From Polytrichum commune (taxonomy: Eukaryota; Streptophyta; Polytrichopsida; Polytrichales; Polytrichaceae): a stretch of 64,000 bases of DNA. The notes below the pieces were generated by a model. The model was not told the DNA's origin. It made no database searches and was given only the letters and a program-made list of their open reading frames with translations. Shown piece after piece: positions 47,590 through 58,706 of this stretch; the first letter of the stretch is position 1, and every line of letters begins with the position of its first letter. The position numbers were made by a program, and so were the translations under genes. Location: positions 55,299,169-55,363,168 of the forward strand of contig OX485806.1 in NCBI GenBank assembly GCA_950295325.1. Direction: 5' to 3'.

Positions 47590-48760
47590 AATCCACCTCC
47601 ACCATGGTGTACCCCTAAGGAGTTATCCGACCATTGTCAACACATTGTAGCGGATTTGGGGCTTGGAGAGACACCTCCAACGTCATCCTCAATTTCTTTT
47701 GCTCAACCCATTCGTTGGCAACCACCACCTGAAGGTATTGTCCTTATGAAAATCTTTGGGGGCATTGGCACTGGTTTGGCGGCAATGTTGGAGGCTGGGA
47801 TTACAGTTAGGCGATATATTCATGTGGATAATGGATATGCAGCCAACAGAACCGTCTGACACCACATCCAACAATTGTTGTTGAGGTACCCCGCACAATT
47901 GTCAGCCTCTGCCATTCTTGGATGTTGTGGTCAACTTTCTCAAGATGTCACTATGACTAGTGATGAGGATTTGAGAAGATTGGGCCACATGGATTTAATT
48001 ATTGCAGGATGGCCTTGTCAAGGCCATTCACGGGCAGGAACTGGCCAGGGTTTGGATGATCCTAAGTCTAGTTTGTTCACGGATTTTATGCGATTGATAC
48101 AATGGTGGTTTACCCACCAATCAATTCCGCCATGGTACATTTTTTAAAATGTGCCATTATTGGGTGATACACGGTACAAAGTGGTGAAGGATGGTGAGTA
48201 CATTAACCAAATTCTAAGTACTCCAACATTTCTGGATGTTGCATCCTTGAGATCCTTTGCTTATCGGCCTCGTTGGTTTTGGACCAATTTGGTATCACCT
48301 CAGGTGCTTTCAGCGGCGATCGCCCGCATTCCCCACCTTATGAATCGCAAGGTGGATGACATTTTAGATGATCATCGTGTTTCTTTAGTAGTTACCAAGG
48401 ATGACACCTTGCCATTTGCATTAATTAACAAGGTGGGAATTCCGGGAGGTGCACTACCTATTTTTGTGGCATATCCACGGTTTTTTGCATTTCGATCTCG
48501 TGGACCAGGCATGGTTTGGGATTCAAAATCCCAAACTCATGATGAACCTACGGTAGATGAGCGGGAACGCGCCATAGGTTTTCCTACAGGCACCACGGCT
48601 GCTCATGGGCTTCAGGAAGGTCAGAGACGTTTCCTATTGGGACAAACTATGGATCTCAAAAGCATGGTGTGGATAATTGGTATTTGTCTTGCTGCTCAAC
48701 AACGTATGGATTACCAATTGCTTCCTCTGAGGGCAAAAAATAATGGTCAGGGGGTAATGG
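47590..48760 (+). pseudogene. C5-cytosine DNA methyltransferase domain within Ty3 Pol
   Basis: A methyltransferase of the DNMT/Dcm fold sits between protease and RT. Motif I (SAM binding) is KIFGGIGTGL at 47749-47778. Motif IV is AGWPCQGHS, with the catalytic Cys codon at 48016. Motif VI is NVPLLG at 48148, preceded by TAA at 48145 where the conserved Glu of ENV should be. Motif VIII is RPRWFWTNL from 48265. Motifs IX-X are ERERAIGFPTGTT (about 48570) and RRFLLGQTMD (about 48630). The order and spacing look DNMT3-like with a short target-recognition part. The product would methylate DNA cytosines. This copy is inactive because of stops at 47857 and 48145. Cytosine methyltransferases inside retrotransposons have been reported in some eukaryotes, as I recall; subfamily placement needs a tree. 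Confidence 0.88.
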
Positions 48761-49053
48761 AGCCGCAATCCAAGGATCACATGGAGGTCAATGACACCGA
48801 GGGATTATTTTCTTTGAAACAACATGTTGCGGAAGAGATTCGAGCCCAACGTGTTTTTTCGGCTTTGGCCTAAGATTTTGGGAAGTTGGAGGCCCATAAA
48901 ATGTTTCCACTTCTATTTCTTGGTGACACTTCATATGTGGGTAGCTATTTAGCTACGCAAACTGATTGTAGTGGAGAGGATACGCATTTGGATTCAAGTG
49001 CAGATGAAGGGGGCAAAGGTGTTGTCCTCTCCACGGACTAGCAATCACAGGTT

Positions 49054-49977
49054 GTGCTGGCACCAAGTGGCAATCCTTCTATGAAGAAGAAAACCACGGA
49101 GTTTGATGATTGGCCAATTGAAGTGGGGCCAAAACTTACTGGTGTCGAAGCACAAAAGGTACGGGCATTTATTCACTTTTACTGTAATTGTTTTGCCTTT
49201 AGTCTTCATGATCTTGTAGGATATAAAGGTAAACCTATTCGTATTCAACTCGAGGACGACCATCCTATTTTCAGACGGCCGTACAGACTTAGTACATCTG
49301 AAAGGTTGGGTGTTCAAACTTGATGTCAAGAATTATTGGCAGCGGAATTGATTGAACTCTCTAATGGAGAGTATGTTTGTGTCACGATTATGCCTTCAAA
49401 GAAAGATATCTTTGGCAACTGGACGGAAAAACGGATGTGTGGTGATTATCGTCCAGTCAACCGCAAGACCAAGTTGGATCGATATCCAATGCCGATGCCA
49501 GAGGAGTTGTTTGATGCACTGGGATTTGCTAGAATCTTCAACACCCTGGATTTGAGGTCTGGTTATTATCAATTACCTTTGTTGTTGGGTGATCGGGTGA
49601 AGACCGCATTTTGGGGAATTGATAAAGATGGCAAGGATCAACTTTATCATTGGAAATTTTTACCATTTGGTCTCAAGAATGCACCAGCTGAATTTTAGTG
49701 GGTGATGGACCAATTATTGGATGATTTACCGTTTGCTAGATGTTACATTGATGATGTTATCATCTTTAGTAATAGTCCACATGATCGTGTAAGACATTTG
49801 CAAGCGGTATTTGAACGACTACAACGGTGGGGACTCCGTTTACATCATGACAAATGTAAGTTTTTCTATGATCAATTGCCCTATTTAGGCCACATGATTG
49901 TTCCTGGCGGTCTTGGTGTGCAACAGGCGACGGTGGATGTTTTGCACAAAATTCCCGCACCTAATGATGTACCATGA
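49054..49977 (+). pseudogene. Reverse transcriptase domain
   Basis: Conserved Ty3 RT blocks are present: CGDYRPVNRKT, LDLRSGYYQL (first catalytic Asp), FLPFGLKNAPAEF and the YIDD box at 49744-49755 (catalytic Asp pair). It would copy element RNA into DNA. Stops at 49321, 49696 and 49975 interrupt it; the first and last fall at positions where Arg is usual, the middle one where Gln is usual. Confidence 0.9.
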
Positions 49978-49979
49978 CT

Positions 49980-50580
49980 TCGGGCATTTCTAGGATTGGC
50001 AAATTATTATAGAAGGTTTGTCAAAAACTTTAGTTTGATTGCCAAACCTCTCACCATTCTCACGGGGAAAGACCAACCATGGATTTGGAGTCGGAAACAA
50101 CAACAGGCATTTGATACATTGAAGCAGAGGCTCGGTTCAGCGCTAGTGCTTCGACGTCCGGATGTGTCTAGAGCTTTTCAATTGCACACGGATTGAAGTG
50201 CAATAGGATTGGGAGCGGTATTGACACAGAAAAATGAAGAGGGAAAGGAATATGTGGTGGCTTATGCATCTAGAAGCAATAATAGGGCTGAATCTAATTA
50301 TTCTTCTTATGAAGGCGAGGCCTTGGCGGCCATTTGGGCCATTGCACATTTTCGACCTTATTTGTATGGGCAAAAATTTACTTTGGTGACTGATCATCAG
50401 CCTTTAAAATGGCTTATAGAATCAGATAAATTCACCGGGAAACTTGCTAGGTGGGCATTGTTACTTTAAGAATATGACTTTGAAGTTGTTCACCGAGCAG
50501 GAATTGCCAACTTGGATGCAGACGGATTGTCTCGCAATCCAAGTTCTTCAGATGAGGATTTAACTGGAGCCAGGTGGCAT
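49980..50580 (+). pseudogene. RNase H domain
   Basis: Connection motif LRAFLGLANYYRRFVKNFS is followed by the RNase H start LHTD at 50182-50193 (first catalytic Asp), YEGEALAAIWA (Glu) and LVTDHQPLKWL (Asp). It degrades the RNA strand during reverse transcription. TGA at 50194 replaces an expected Trp, and TAA at 50467 an expected Gln. Confidence 0.85.
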
Positions 50581-50712
50581 GGAGATTGTGATCGTGAGGC
50601 AGTGTCGGGTTGGCATGTTGCCACATATCTCACAATGATGTCGGGATTGGCTGCTGAGATCCTTGTGGAATAACAAAATGAGGAGGTTGATAAATATCTC
50701 GTTGTTAGTGAT

Positions 50713-51900
50713 GTGTGGAAAGACCAAGCCGTCTTGCACAAACTTCAACAAGGGATATTTCCTATTGGACTATCTGCTATGGAGCGAGATAGAGTTAGCC
50801 ATCGAATAACAAGGTTTCGTTGGGCAAATGGCTTGTTATTTCGTGTGTGGCCGAACGGAACGAGGCGCATCATTCCAAGGCCAGATCAAAGAGCTTCTTT
50901 AGTGCGGCAAGTGCACGATGAGCTTGGACATTTTGGAGTGCGAAGGACACACTCTATGTTGCCCAACCAATATTGGTGGACTGGTATGTATCAACAGGTT
51001 GCCACTTATGTTTCTAGGTGTGAAGTATGTGACCGGGTCAGGTCAAGTTTTAATACTTTATCACCTCAACTTCAACCTTTACCTATTATGGGCTTGGGAT
51101 ATTGTTGGTCTTTGGATTTTGCCGGACCGCTTACTATCACTCCACGTGGGACAAAGTATGTACTTGTGATGGTGGAGCATTTTATTAAGTGGATTGAACT
51201 CGTGGCTCTTCCCCAAAATTCCTCAGAATTGGCGGCTATGGCATTTCTTGATCGAGTTTTGACACGGTTTGGAGCACCTGCAGAGGTGTTGACGGATCAA
51301 GGGAGAGAATTTCTTGGATCTTTCGAGGTTTTGTGTACTAAGGCTTTGATTGATCATCGAACAACTTCCAGAGATCACCCTGAGGCAGATGGCTTAGCTG
51401 AACGAGTTGTTCAGACTATCAAGCGCGGTTTGCGGAAGTATGGGTTGTTTCATGGCAACCATCGCGATTGGGACTTGATATTATCATGGATATCAATGGA
51501 TTACCGTTTCAGCAGGCAAGCATCTTTGGCATCCTATAGTCCTTACCAACTCTTGTATGGACGGGAATCAATTTTACCTAGCTCTGTGCGAGAGAAATTG
51601 GCTCCTGTGGTAGACTTGGATGATCCAGATGTTTGGGCTCAATGTCTTCATGACCGAGCAAAATTCTTTCAAAAGGCCATGCCTATGGCCATGGAGAACT
51701 TAAATATAGCTCAACATCGTGATACATTACGGTATGCCCAGATCCGCAGTGGAGCTTATCGACCTCAGGTTCGTAGATTTTCCAAGGGGGATTATGTTTA
51801 CTTGCAACGGGAGGCGCCTACAACATTGGATGTCAAGGCTGGGCGCACAATTTTGCGGGTAAAAGATGTTTTACCACGTGGTATATTATTGCTTGAAGGC
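50713..51900 (+). pseudogene. Integrase: H2C2 zinc domain and DDE core
   Basis: Open without stops. The single H2C2 zinc domain lies at 50911-51030 (VHDELGHFG ... YWWTGM ... CEVC). The DDE core has Asp at 51115 (SLDFAG), Asp at 51295 (LTDQG) and Glu at 51400 (LAERVVQT), all intact. The C-terminal SH3-like part follows (KGDYVYLQ ... GRTILRVKDVLPRG). It would join the cDNA to host DNA. Unlike element A, only one zinc module is present. Confidence 0.9.
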
Positions 51901-52008
51901 AAGGATGGACAGGAATGTCATGAGCATTCAAAGAATTGTGCTCCATGTCACCTTCCCATCGACGGCTCTGTGCATCCCGAGTTGGCGGTTGTACCACAGG
52001 GTCTGCCT

Positions 52009-52146
52009 TGTTATGTGTGTGGAGAGAAGAAAGGAGCTACAACAATGTTATTGTGCGACCATTGTCAACGTGGATGGCACATGGCATGTTTGACACCTCC
52101 CCTTTTGACTCTTCCTTCTGGCAATTGGGTTTGTCCTCGTTGTCGG
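52009..52146 (+). CDS. PHD zinc finger at integrase C-terminus
   Basis: A complete C4HC3 PHD finger: C-x2-C-x11-C-x2-C-x4-H-x2-C-x15-C-x2-C, with the usual Trp two residues before the seventh ligand (GNWVCPRC). It is in frame with integrase, which has no stop between the core and here, so a fused integrase-PHD is encoded intact. PHD fingers read histone H3 tails. The place where chromoviruses carry a chromodomain is here taken by this finger, suggesting chromatin-guided insertion. That role is inference. Confidence 0.9.
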
Positions 52147-52185
52147 AAAGCCTCCCACTCTATGGGTGTTAATGGTCATGATTGA

Positions 52186-52509
52186 GGACTTTGTGGATGT
52201 TTGCCACATGTCTTAGTGGTGAAGTTGTCATCTGGTTGGTCGGAAGTTTTATGGGATTGAAAATCATATTGGGAGAGTTATCAAAGAATTCAACATAAAT
52301 TGTTGAAGGCGATTAAGGATGGGGCTCACATTGCACCCAGCCTATAGTTCTTGGGTTACTTCCTCAACCATGAATTTAATTCCTTAGATTACCACTATCC
52401 AATTGGATATGTACAGATGTAGCAACAACTTCATCATGTTCAACATCTCTACCGATGAGTGTGTTTGTTCCTAGCCGATTGGAGGGGCTCCTTATCTGCT
52501 AGGGGGGCA
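52186..52509. other. Ty3 element B 3' non-coding internal region
   Basis: About 320 bp between the polyprotein stop and the LTR region. It ends in a G-rich stretch (CTAGGGGGGCACTTGAAGAGGTGG) that may be the polypurine tract. Confidence 0.5.
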
Positions 52510-53161
52510 CTTGAAGAGGTGGTTGTTTGGCATATTAGTTTGCTATGTTTATTTTGCTAATTGATGTTGATGACGACACTCGATCTGTTGTGTTTAACGA
52601 GCTTAGTTTACACGACAGCTGTCACGTGAGGCGACATCGGGGGCTAAGTCACGTCAAATTAGGAGTAAATGGACTCCATTAGGAATTCATGTGTGTTTGG
52701 ATGGATTATGGACTCCATTGGGAGTCCTAGTTAGTTGTTCATCCACTCCATGGATGAAATCCACATAGGATTGGGGTTATGTGGAGAGGAAGGCATCTTG
52801 ACTTGCCATTGTTGTCAAGTCAAGTCTTGTGAGTGTGTTTTGAGAGAGAGAGAGAGCTTGTTGTTGCTATCTTATGGCTATGGTGTAGTAGATCATGATT
52901 ATAGCCTTTGCATTCTTTCTCCATCATTTGCACTCTTGGATTCTCCCTTCGTGGAGTGAAAAATAGCTTGACTCTTGTGTGTGAATTTCAGAGTTTCTTA
53001 AGCTTTGTAAGGAGACTTCTTAGTTTCTTGAGCTTGGAGAGAGAAACCCTCATCTTGAAGAGGTGGTTGTTTGGCATATTAGTTTGCTATGTTTATTTTG
53101 CTAATTGATGTTGATGACGACACTCGATCTGTTGTGTTTAACGATCTTAGTTTACACGACA
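52510..53161 (+). repeat. Ty3 element B 3' LTR region with A-B-A structure
   Basis: Block A (52510-52617, 108 bp) and block A' (53054-53161, 108 bp, one mismatch) flank the LTR block B (52620-53052). The A-B join is the palindrome GACAGCTGTC. The 5' LTR has only block B. The last base pairs of A' (CACGACA) with the first of B (TGTCACG) give TG...CA ends, so the full LTR may be B plus A' (542 bp), preceded by a stray LTR end. Confidence 0.7.
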
Positions 53162-53804
53162 AAAAGGCAAAATCTGCCCAAGGCAGTGAGATGAATTGCT
53201 GAGGTGCCGGCTATGGAGTTGGGCCTTTGGGTTCAGTGACCACACCTAGGGCTCAAAGGCGAATGCGTGGGAGGCAGAACTAGCAGAGTGCGGCAGGGGT
53301 CTTGAGCTATCAACCACGGGTGGATTGGGTTGAGTCCAGGGGGCTCGGCCGAAGGAAGAAGTGGGCGGTGTCATCACCCACTGACTTAGGAAGTTGCTCA
53401 ATGGGCCCAAGAGTGGAGGGAGCCAAGGATGGACCAGTGTTAGGCACACTGTAGTATTGAGTCCAGTGTTAAAGTTCAGTGGGTGGGCATGTCTAAGTGA
53501 GGCTTATTCAAGTGGTGAACCTCAGTGAGAGGCATCACGTGATCAAGGCACTTGGGTTAGAATTTCTTAGATCACGACTTAGATTTGAATTGTTTTCACT
53601 TATGTGCAAATGAAGCCTAAGTATTTGTGAATGCTTGGCACCTCTATGTATTGAATAAAATGATTAGTGTTTTCTAGTTCTATCGTTGGAATAATGGGAA
53701 AGGATTATAAGATTATGGGAGGGTTCAAGTAAAGGAGCAAGTGAGCCTTGGGCTTCCACCCAGACTACAACGCATAAGGGTGGGGGTTTAAGGCTGACAC
53801 TTGG

Positions 53805-56800
53805 ACACCTTTATACTAGCCAAATGGAAACAATCAATTTCATACCTACACAAATACATGCTCACAACCACATTTCAAATCTATAAACCACTACCATATA
53901 CACCATCACCTATCCCAATGCACGGATGCCCAATACACACAAACCTGCAAACTTAAAATGGTCAATACATGACCAATAAAAAGAAATACACCACATGGCC
54001 CACTCAATTACCCACACCCATTTGCAACCTTTGTCCACTACAAGAAATTGTCACATGCCTCCACCTATTTTTCATGTGCACAAACACCACCCCCGATAAC
54101 ATCCGAACAACTAGAAAAAACAAAATGTATGGAAAATTCACAAACAATTGCTTTCCAATTGCTAGAACACGGGACATTCCTAATGAACATCGGCATCCAC
54201 CTCAGAAACCCACCAAATAGACACAATTGTTCCATGGCTTCATTTGTGTGTCCATACCACAAACCATACCAATGCCTTGCCAAACTTTGACTTGACATCT
54301 TTGTCATCATCACCATGTGCTCAGAGAAAACCACACATTATACCATCCAAAATTCAAGCTTATAATTCAATGAAATCATATTATGTTGAGATCACAATCC
54401 CACCCTGCCACCCAATGGGAGAAACCAAAACACCAACCTTTGTTGGATGCACTAGAATAGGCCAAATCGTATTAAATACACATTATCTTAGCAACAAACA
54501 TCCTAGGATGCATACGCATGTTGCCAACCACTTCAAATAATGCTACATAATTTTAATGCCCATACTCACATGCATGTAACCAATCCACCTTATAGATATC
54601 AAACACATCACACTACTCATCCAATATATAGAAACTATAAATGCATGAGCCAAAAAATTAATGTTTAAACAATTACAAACAAAACATCCAATAATGAACC
54701 TTGCAACATGCTACCCACACAAATAAATTAAAATTAATAACCAAATCCCAAGGAATCATGCTTGAGATTCAAACCCAATAGATGTTGCAATGAGTCAGAA
54801 CTACATGCCCTTATAACACCCGCCCTTAAGATACAAAACATTGGCAAACAAAACTTATAATCCTCCTAGCTAGGCCTACAATGTTTGTTTTGTTTGCTAT
54901 TATGGGGACCACCACCAACATGAGGGAGTAACACATGTCCAATAATGTTGCTCTATACACTTATTCCATGTTTAGAAATGATCTCGTGGGTATGATCAAG
55001 GCAAAGTGTTCCTCATTCACGCCAACACTAACGGTTGGCGTCACCTCTATCTCTACACCATCAATTATGACCCCACATGACTCCCACCACCTCCAACAAA
55101 AACCCATATTTTTGGATGTTTCACCTACATCACACAGAATGTCAACATGCTACATATTGGCATACCAAACTTAGAAATGTTATTAAACATCCATAACATT
55201 TTTTCAATTGGTTTTTTCCATGAAACCAACATGTTTAAAAATTGAAACACATTAATTACCTTGTATTAATGATTTTTTCCACTAATCACTTCACTACTCT
55301 ACACAACTCCAATTTTTTTTTGTCATTTACCACAACATTGGTTTTTTATCTATGATAACTTAAAATCTATATGTACCACAATGGCCCATTGCATAGACCA
55401 AACATGCATCAGACCCCTCTTGTACAAAACAACGAGATCATTACAATGGGGAGGATTTGAATGCCTTTCCCTCAAAAAAAAATTGGCAATAACTTCTCCA
55501 CATCTTCCCATCCACCCAAAAAAATCATCTGCCTCTACCACAACAACCCCTCAAATTCCCCATATATATATATATACATATATATACACACAACCAAAGC
55601 CATCCAATATTGTTGACATTTTCTCAACACCAAGTCCCAACTCATATAATAATGCACATTCAATGCCACTTAGGTGACCAACATTTAATATTTTTGTCCA
55701 CAAAGGCAAAGCACAAGAATATTTAAATCAATAACCAAACATTTTTAAATGCCAAACACCACTATGCACATGCGTTGCCTACTAGTACCTTTACCGTGAC
55801 CTTAAAGGATTCAAAAGTTCAATTATCCTTGATACCCAAAGAAAAAACTTCTTCAATATTGAAATCCATTGTAAATGCCTATGCCAACATTCCAACACGC
55901 AAACCCCATGCCTAGAAAAAATACCTAAATAACATCATCAAAAACATCACCCCAACATTCCATGACCCTTTATACCAAGAATTTGAATATTTCTACCACA
56001 TGTGCCAAATTCTTGATTTTTGTAAATACAACCACAAAAAATCTTTTACAAAATGGAGACCGCACCTTATTACCCAACGTGATATCCATCTTCTTAGCCA
56101 ATACCATGTATAAAATCTCCACCAACACCACCATCCCATACCCTTCAATAACAGAACAAAACAAACCAAATATGCAACAACATCCAAAAAAGATTAATGG
56201 AAGAACCAACTATACCTGCCAAATATATACATGTTGTACAACCATGTTTGCTCCCAAAAACACCTATGCCTAGTGGCCATTATGAAAAACTTAGGATAAT
56301 CCCCTTCATGAACAATGTTGACCTCATTTATAATGTGTACACCAATGCCATTACCATGTTTGTAGGCCCATAGTTTGGAAATACCCAATCGGTTGCTTGA
56401 GAAACAAGACCAATCTCAAGCAAACCCCCAAACCCTTACCTTTTTGTTTTTCTCCATTAAACTAATGTTTCATTGGCTAGAAAATGACAATCATGGATTT
56501 CATTTCAACACCTCTAACACCCAAACTAACTCCAGAACATGACAACTACGGATATCATTTATCAACACCTACCACATTTGCAAACCCAAATCATTAAATT
56601 GGAATGCTTAAATAAAATGGGAAGTTTGGAATTTAGCATCCCCAAACACACCCTCGTTGGTGCCCCACACACAAAAAACAAAAAAATTGTGACCTCATTT
56701 ATAAAGTTCAAACATTCCCCATTTTCTCGCAACCAAAACGTGCACATACCTTGGGATCCAATGTATCCCCTACCTTATATAGTCCACACAACAAACAACT

Positions 56801-57060
56801 ACCCTCCACATTATCAAGACCATATCCAATCACTCCATGACCATGTGCCACAAACTCCACATAGTTTACATCATCATCAAACCAAGCACAAAATACATAT
56901 TTTGAACAACATTTTTTTCAATACCAAACATCAAGAAATTGGATAAGGCAACCATACAACTAGGTAGAATACTATTAAAAATGCAACTATTTATGCGGGT
57001 GGTAAAAATACAAAATAAAATGATGCAATTTATTTTTGGAGTCACTACAATGTCCACCAA
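53805..57060 (+). other. Strongly G-poor, C/A-rich tract (~3.2 kb)
   Basis: Many 60-base lines hold one to three G against 20 or more C; for example 55501-55560 has one G and about 27 C. The bias ends near 57060, where the strand becomes G/T-rich. A TA/CA microsatellite lies at about 55562-55595. The long open frames in this tract are composition artefacts (His/Pro/Thr/Asn-rich). No gene is supported. Confidence 0.75.
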
Positions 57061-58695
57061 TTGGTTTTAGGGCTATTGGCCTTGATGTTTGGTTGGTGAA
57101 AACATATATTTGAGAATCAATAATATAATTGAATTGACATATTATGATAAACAGGTGAAATTATTTATTTCGAGTTCTATCATTGTTGGATATTAAGTTT
57201 TGTATTATTATTATTTTGTTAATATGAATAGACTGTCATAAAAGAATTTGATGGCAGAGTGTCCAAACTAGGTGAATTGGAAGGATGTTTTGAGGTTTGC
57301 ATAAACTGGAGAAATATTTTTTTCTCTTGTGGGCCAAGGTTTTTATTTTATGGCTTTGGGAAATGAAACCTTTCACAAAATCCACAATTGTGTTGAGTTG
57401 TATATTAAAAATATTGATGGTATTTTGCATGATGAAAGTTAAATACTTCATGATATTCATTGAGTTGATTTGATATCATATTCATTGACTTAGTATTATT
57501 TTCCTCTTAAAGGTATATTTCAAAGAAAATGCATACCTAAGCCTTTTTTTTCATTGCAAACCTTTCTTACATTCTTGATTAAATGGGCTAATAGGTGAGG
57601 TGATGTTGTGGACTCCCAACTTGTTGGGTTTTTGCCCATGATTTATTGAAATTTTGATAAAATTCCATCTGATTCAAGAGGGGGCTTTGAGATTGTCCAT
57701 GGTGCCGTCACAAAAATCATGGAGAAAAACTTGAAGAAAAAACTAAACCAACCAGATGAGGTATTAAGCACGAAAATGAAACCAATACTATACCAACACC
57801 AATTGCATTTTTTACATTACCCCAAACTATTCCACCACCATTTTTTGGCCCCTCAAATCCAAATAGATTTGGACAAATAATGTTACACCTCAATGACTTT
57901 GCCTTAATTCTTAGTCCATCTCATATTACTTTCGCTTCATTATTAATATTTTTATTTTTCAATTCGAATAGGTGTGTTTGAATTTTTTGGATGAGTCCCA
58001 TTAGGCATGTGTAAAGGTTTTGGATGGATCCAATAATCCCAAGGTGTTTGTATTTGTGTTTTTTGGCAAATGGTGCAACCACAAATGGTTTCCACATTTG
58101 AAATTTGTCAAGAAACTTTGTGTGCACATAATTTTTTTGATTCAACCATCTTCCAATATTTTTCCAATGCATTTTGTGTTCCATATAAGTGTTGAGCATC
58201 TTACAACTTTGATCTAAGTATCCACATTTGTAGGTTGGCCAAACTCGCAAAGATTGATTTTCCATTGATAATTGTATATTTTGTAGTTCTTAAACAATCT
58301 CATATACTTGCTTGAAGGCCTACCAATTCCAAATGTTTCACTTTTTTGAATTTGATTCCATCATGGAATGATCACAATATAAGGACATCAAAACATTATG
58401 TGAATTTGGATGATGGTTATATTTTTAAAGATGCTTTGTTATTTTTTTTCTTGCAAAGGTGAAAACATAAGAGATGAAGTGGGGTCACATGCTACATTAT
58501 ATGGAGTTCTATTAGTAAATAGGGGATGAACAAGTTGTTTTATGATTACAACACTTACGGTACGTAGGTAATACCATACAACTGTTTTTGTCCTCATTTG
58601 TAAGTAATATCAAACATCAAATTGTATTACTCAAATCATGATGTTCATCCTTACACAACACCGACCACCACAATTTGATTTCAACAAATCGTGTG
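57061..58695. other. Spacer, no supported gene
   Basis: AT-rich, moderately G/T-rich on the plus strand. No gene or repeat supported. Confidence 0.5.
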
Positions 58696-58706
58696 GTGTT
58701 TTAATG
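58696..58706. repeat. Putative target duplication, left copy (MULE B)
   Basis: GTGTTTTAATG here equals GTGTTTTAATG at 63838-63848. Both flank the interval holding the MULE B transposase. Eleven bases is longer than the usual nine; the ends may include chance matches. Confidence 0.45.

Larger units (their letters stand above)
44944..52185 (+). pseudogene. Ty3 element B polyprotein, one frame with 15 stops
   Basis: From ATG at 44944 to TGA at 52183 there is one reading frame of 2,413 codons without any frameshift, broken by 15 in-frame stops. TAG: 45274, 46072, 46720, 47308, 49039, 49696. TGA: 47362, 47857, 49321, 49975, 50194. TAA: 48145, 48871, 50467, 50671. Several sit where the family has Gln, Arg or Trp, for example PAEF-stop-WVMDQ (Gln expected), TD-stop-SAIGLG (Trp expected) and LL-stop-EYDFE (Gln expected). 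These fit single transitions, as left by deamination of methylated cytosine. Parts in order: Gag, protease, cytosine methyltransferase, RT, RNase H, integrase, PHD finger. A single Gag-Pol ORF is usual for chromovirus-like Ty3 elements. Confidence 0.9.
43290..53161 (+). mobile_element. Ty3 element B: Gag-PR-MTase-RT-RH-IN-PHD retrotransposon
   Basis: A near-complete LTR retrotransposon of 9.87 kb. It begins TGTCACGTGAGG and ends CACGACA (TG...CA, with TGTC/GACA as the outermost inverted bases). A 431-bp LTR block at 43290-43720 recurs at 52620-53052, almost identical. Between them are a leader with a GC-rich hairpin and a 144-bp triple repeat, then one 2,413-codon frame. The LTR arrangement is irregular at the 3' side. 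No clear target duplication flanks it (GGAAA left, AAAGG right). High LTR identity points to a fairly recent insertion, in contrast to 15 in-frame stops. Confidence 0.9.
42463..53799. mobile_element. Outer LTR (TGTGAGCC...GGCTGACA) split by Ty3 element B
   Basis: Starts TGTGAGCCC and ends TTTAAGGCTGACA, as does the solo LTR at 2024-3401, and has a perfect 5-bp duplication CTTGG. Removing the inner Ty3 element leaves about 827 + 638 bp, close to the 1.38 kb of the other copy, so this was a solo LTR before the inner insertion. Open frames in its G-rich part are not coding. Confidence 0.75.

Noticed and set aside
53969..56946. Many open frames of 60-135 residues, His/Pro/Thr/Asn-rich
   Set aside because: They arise from the G-poor composition, which makes stop codons rare, and show no domain or start context.
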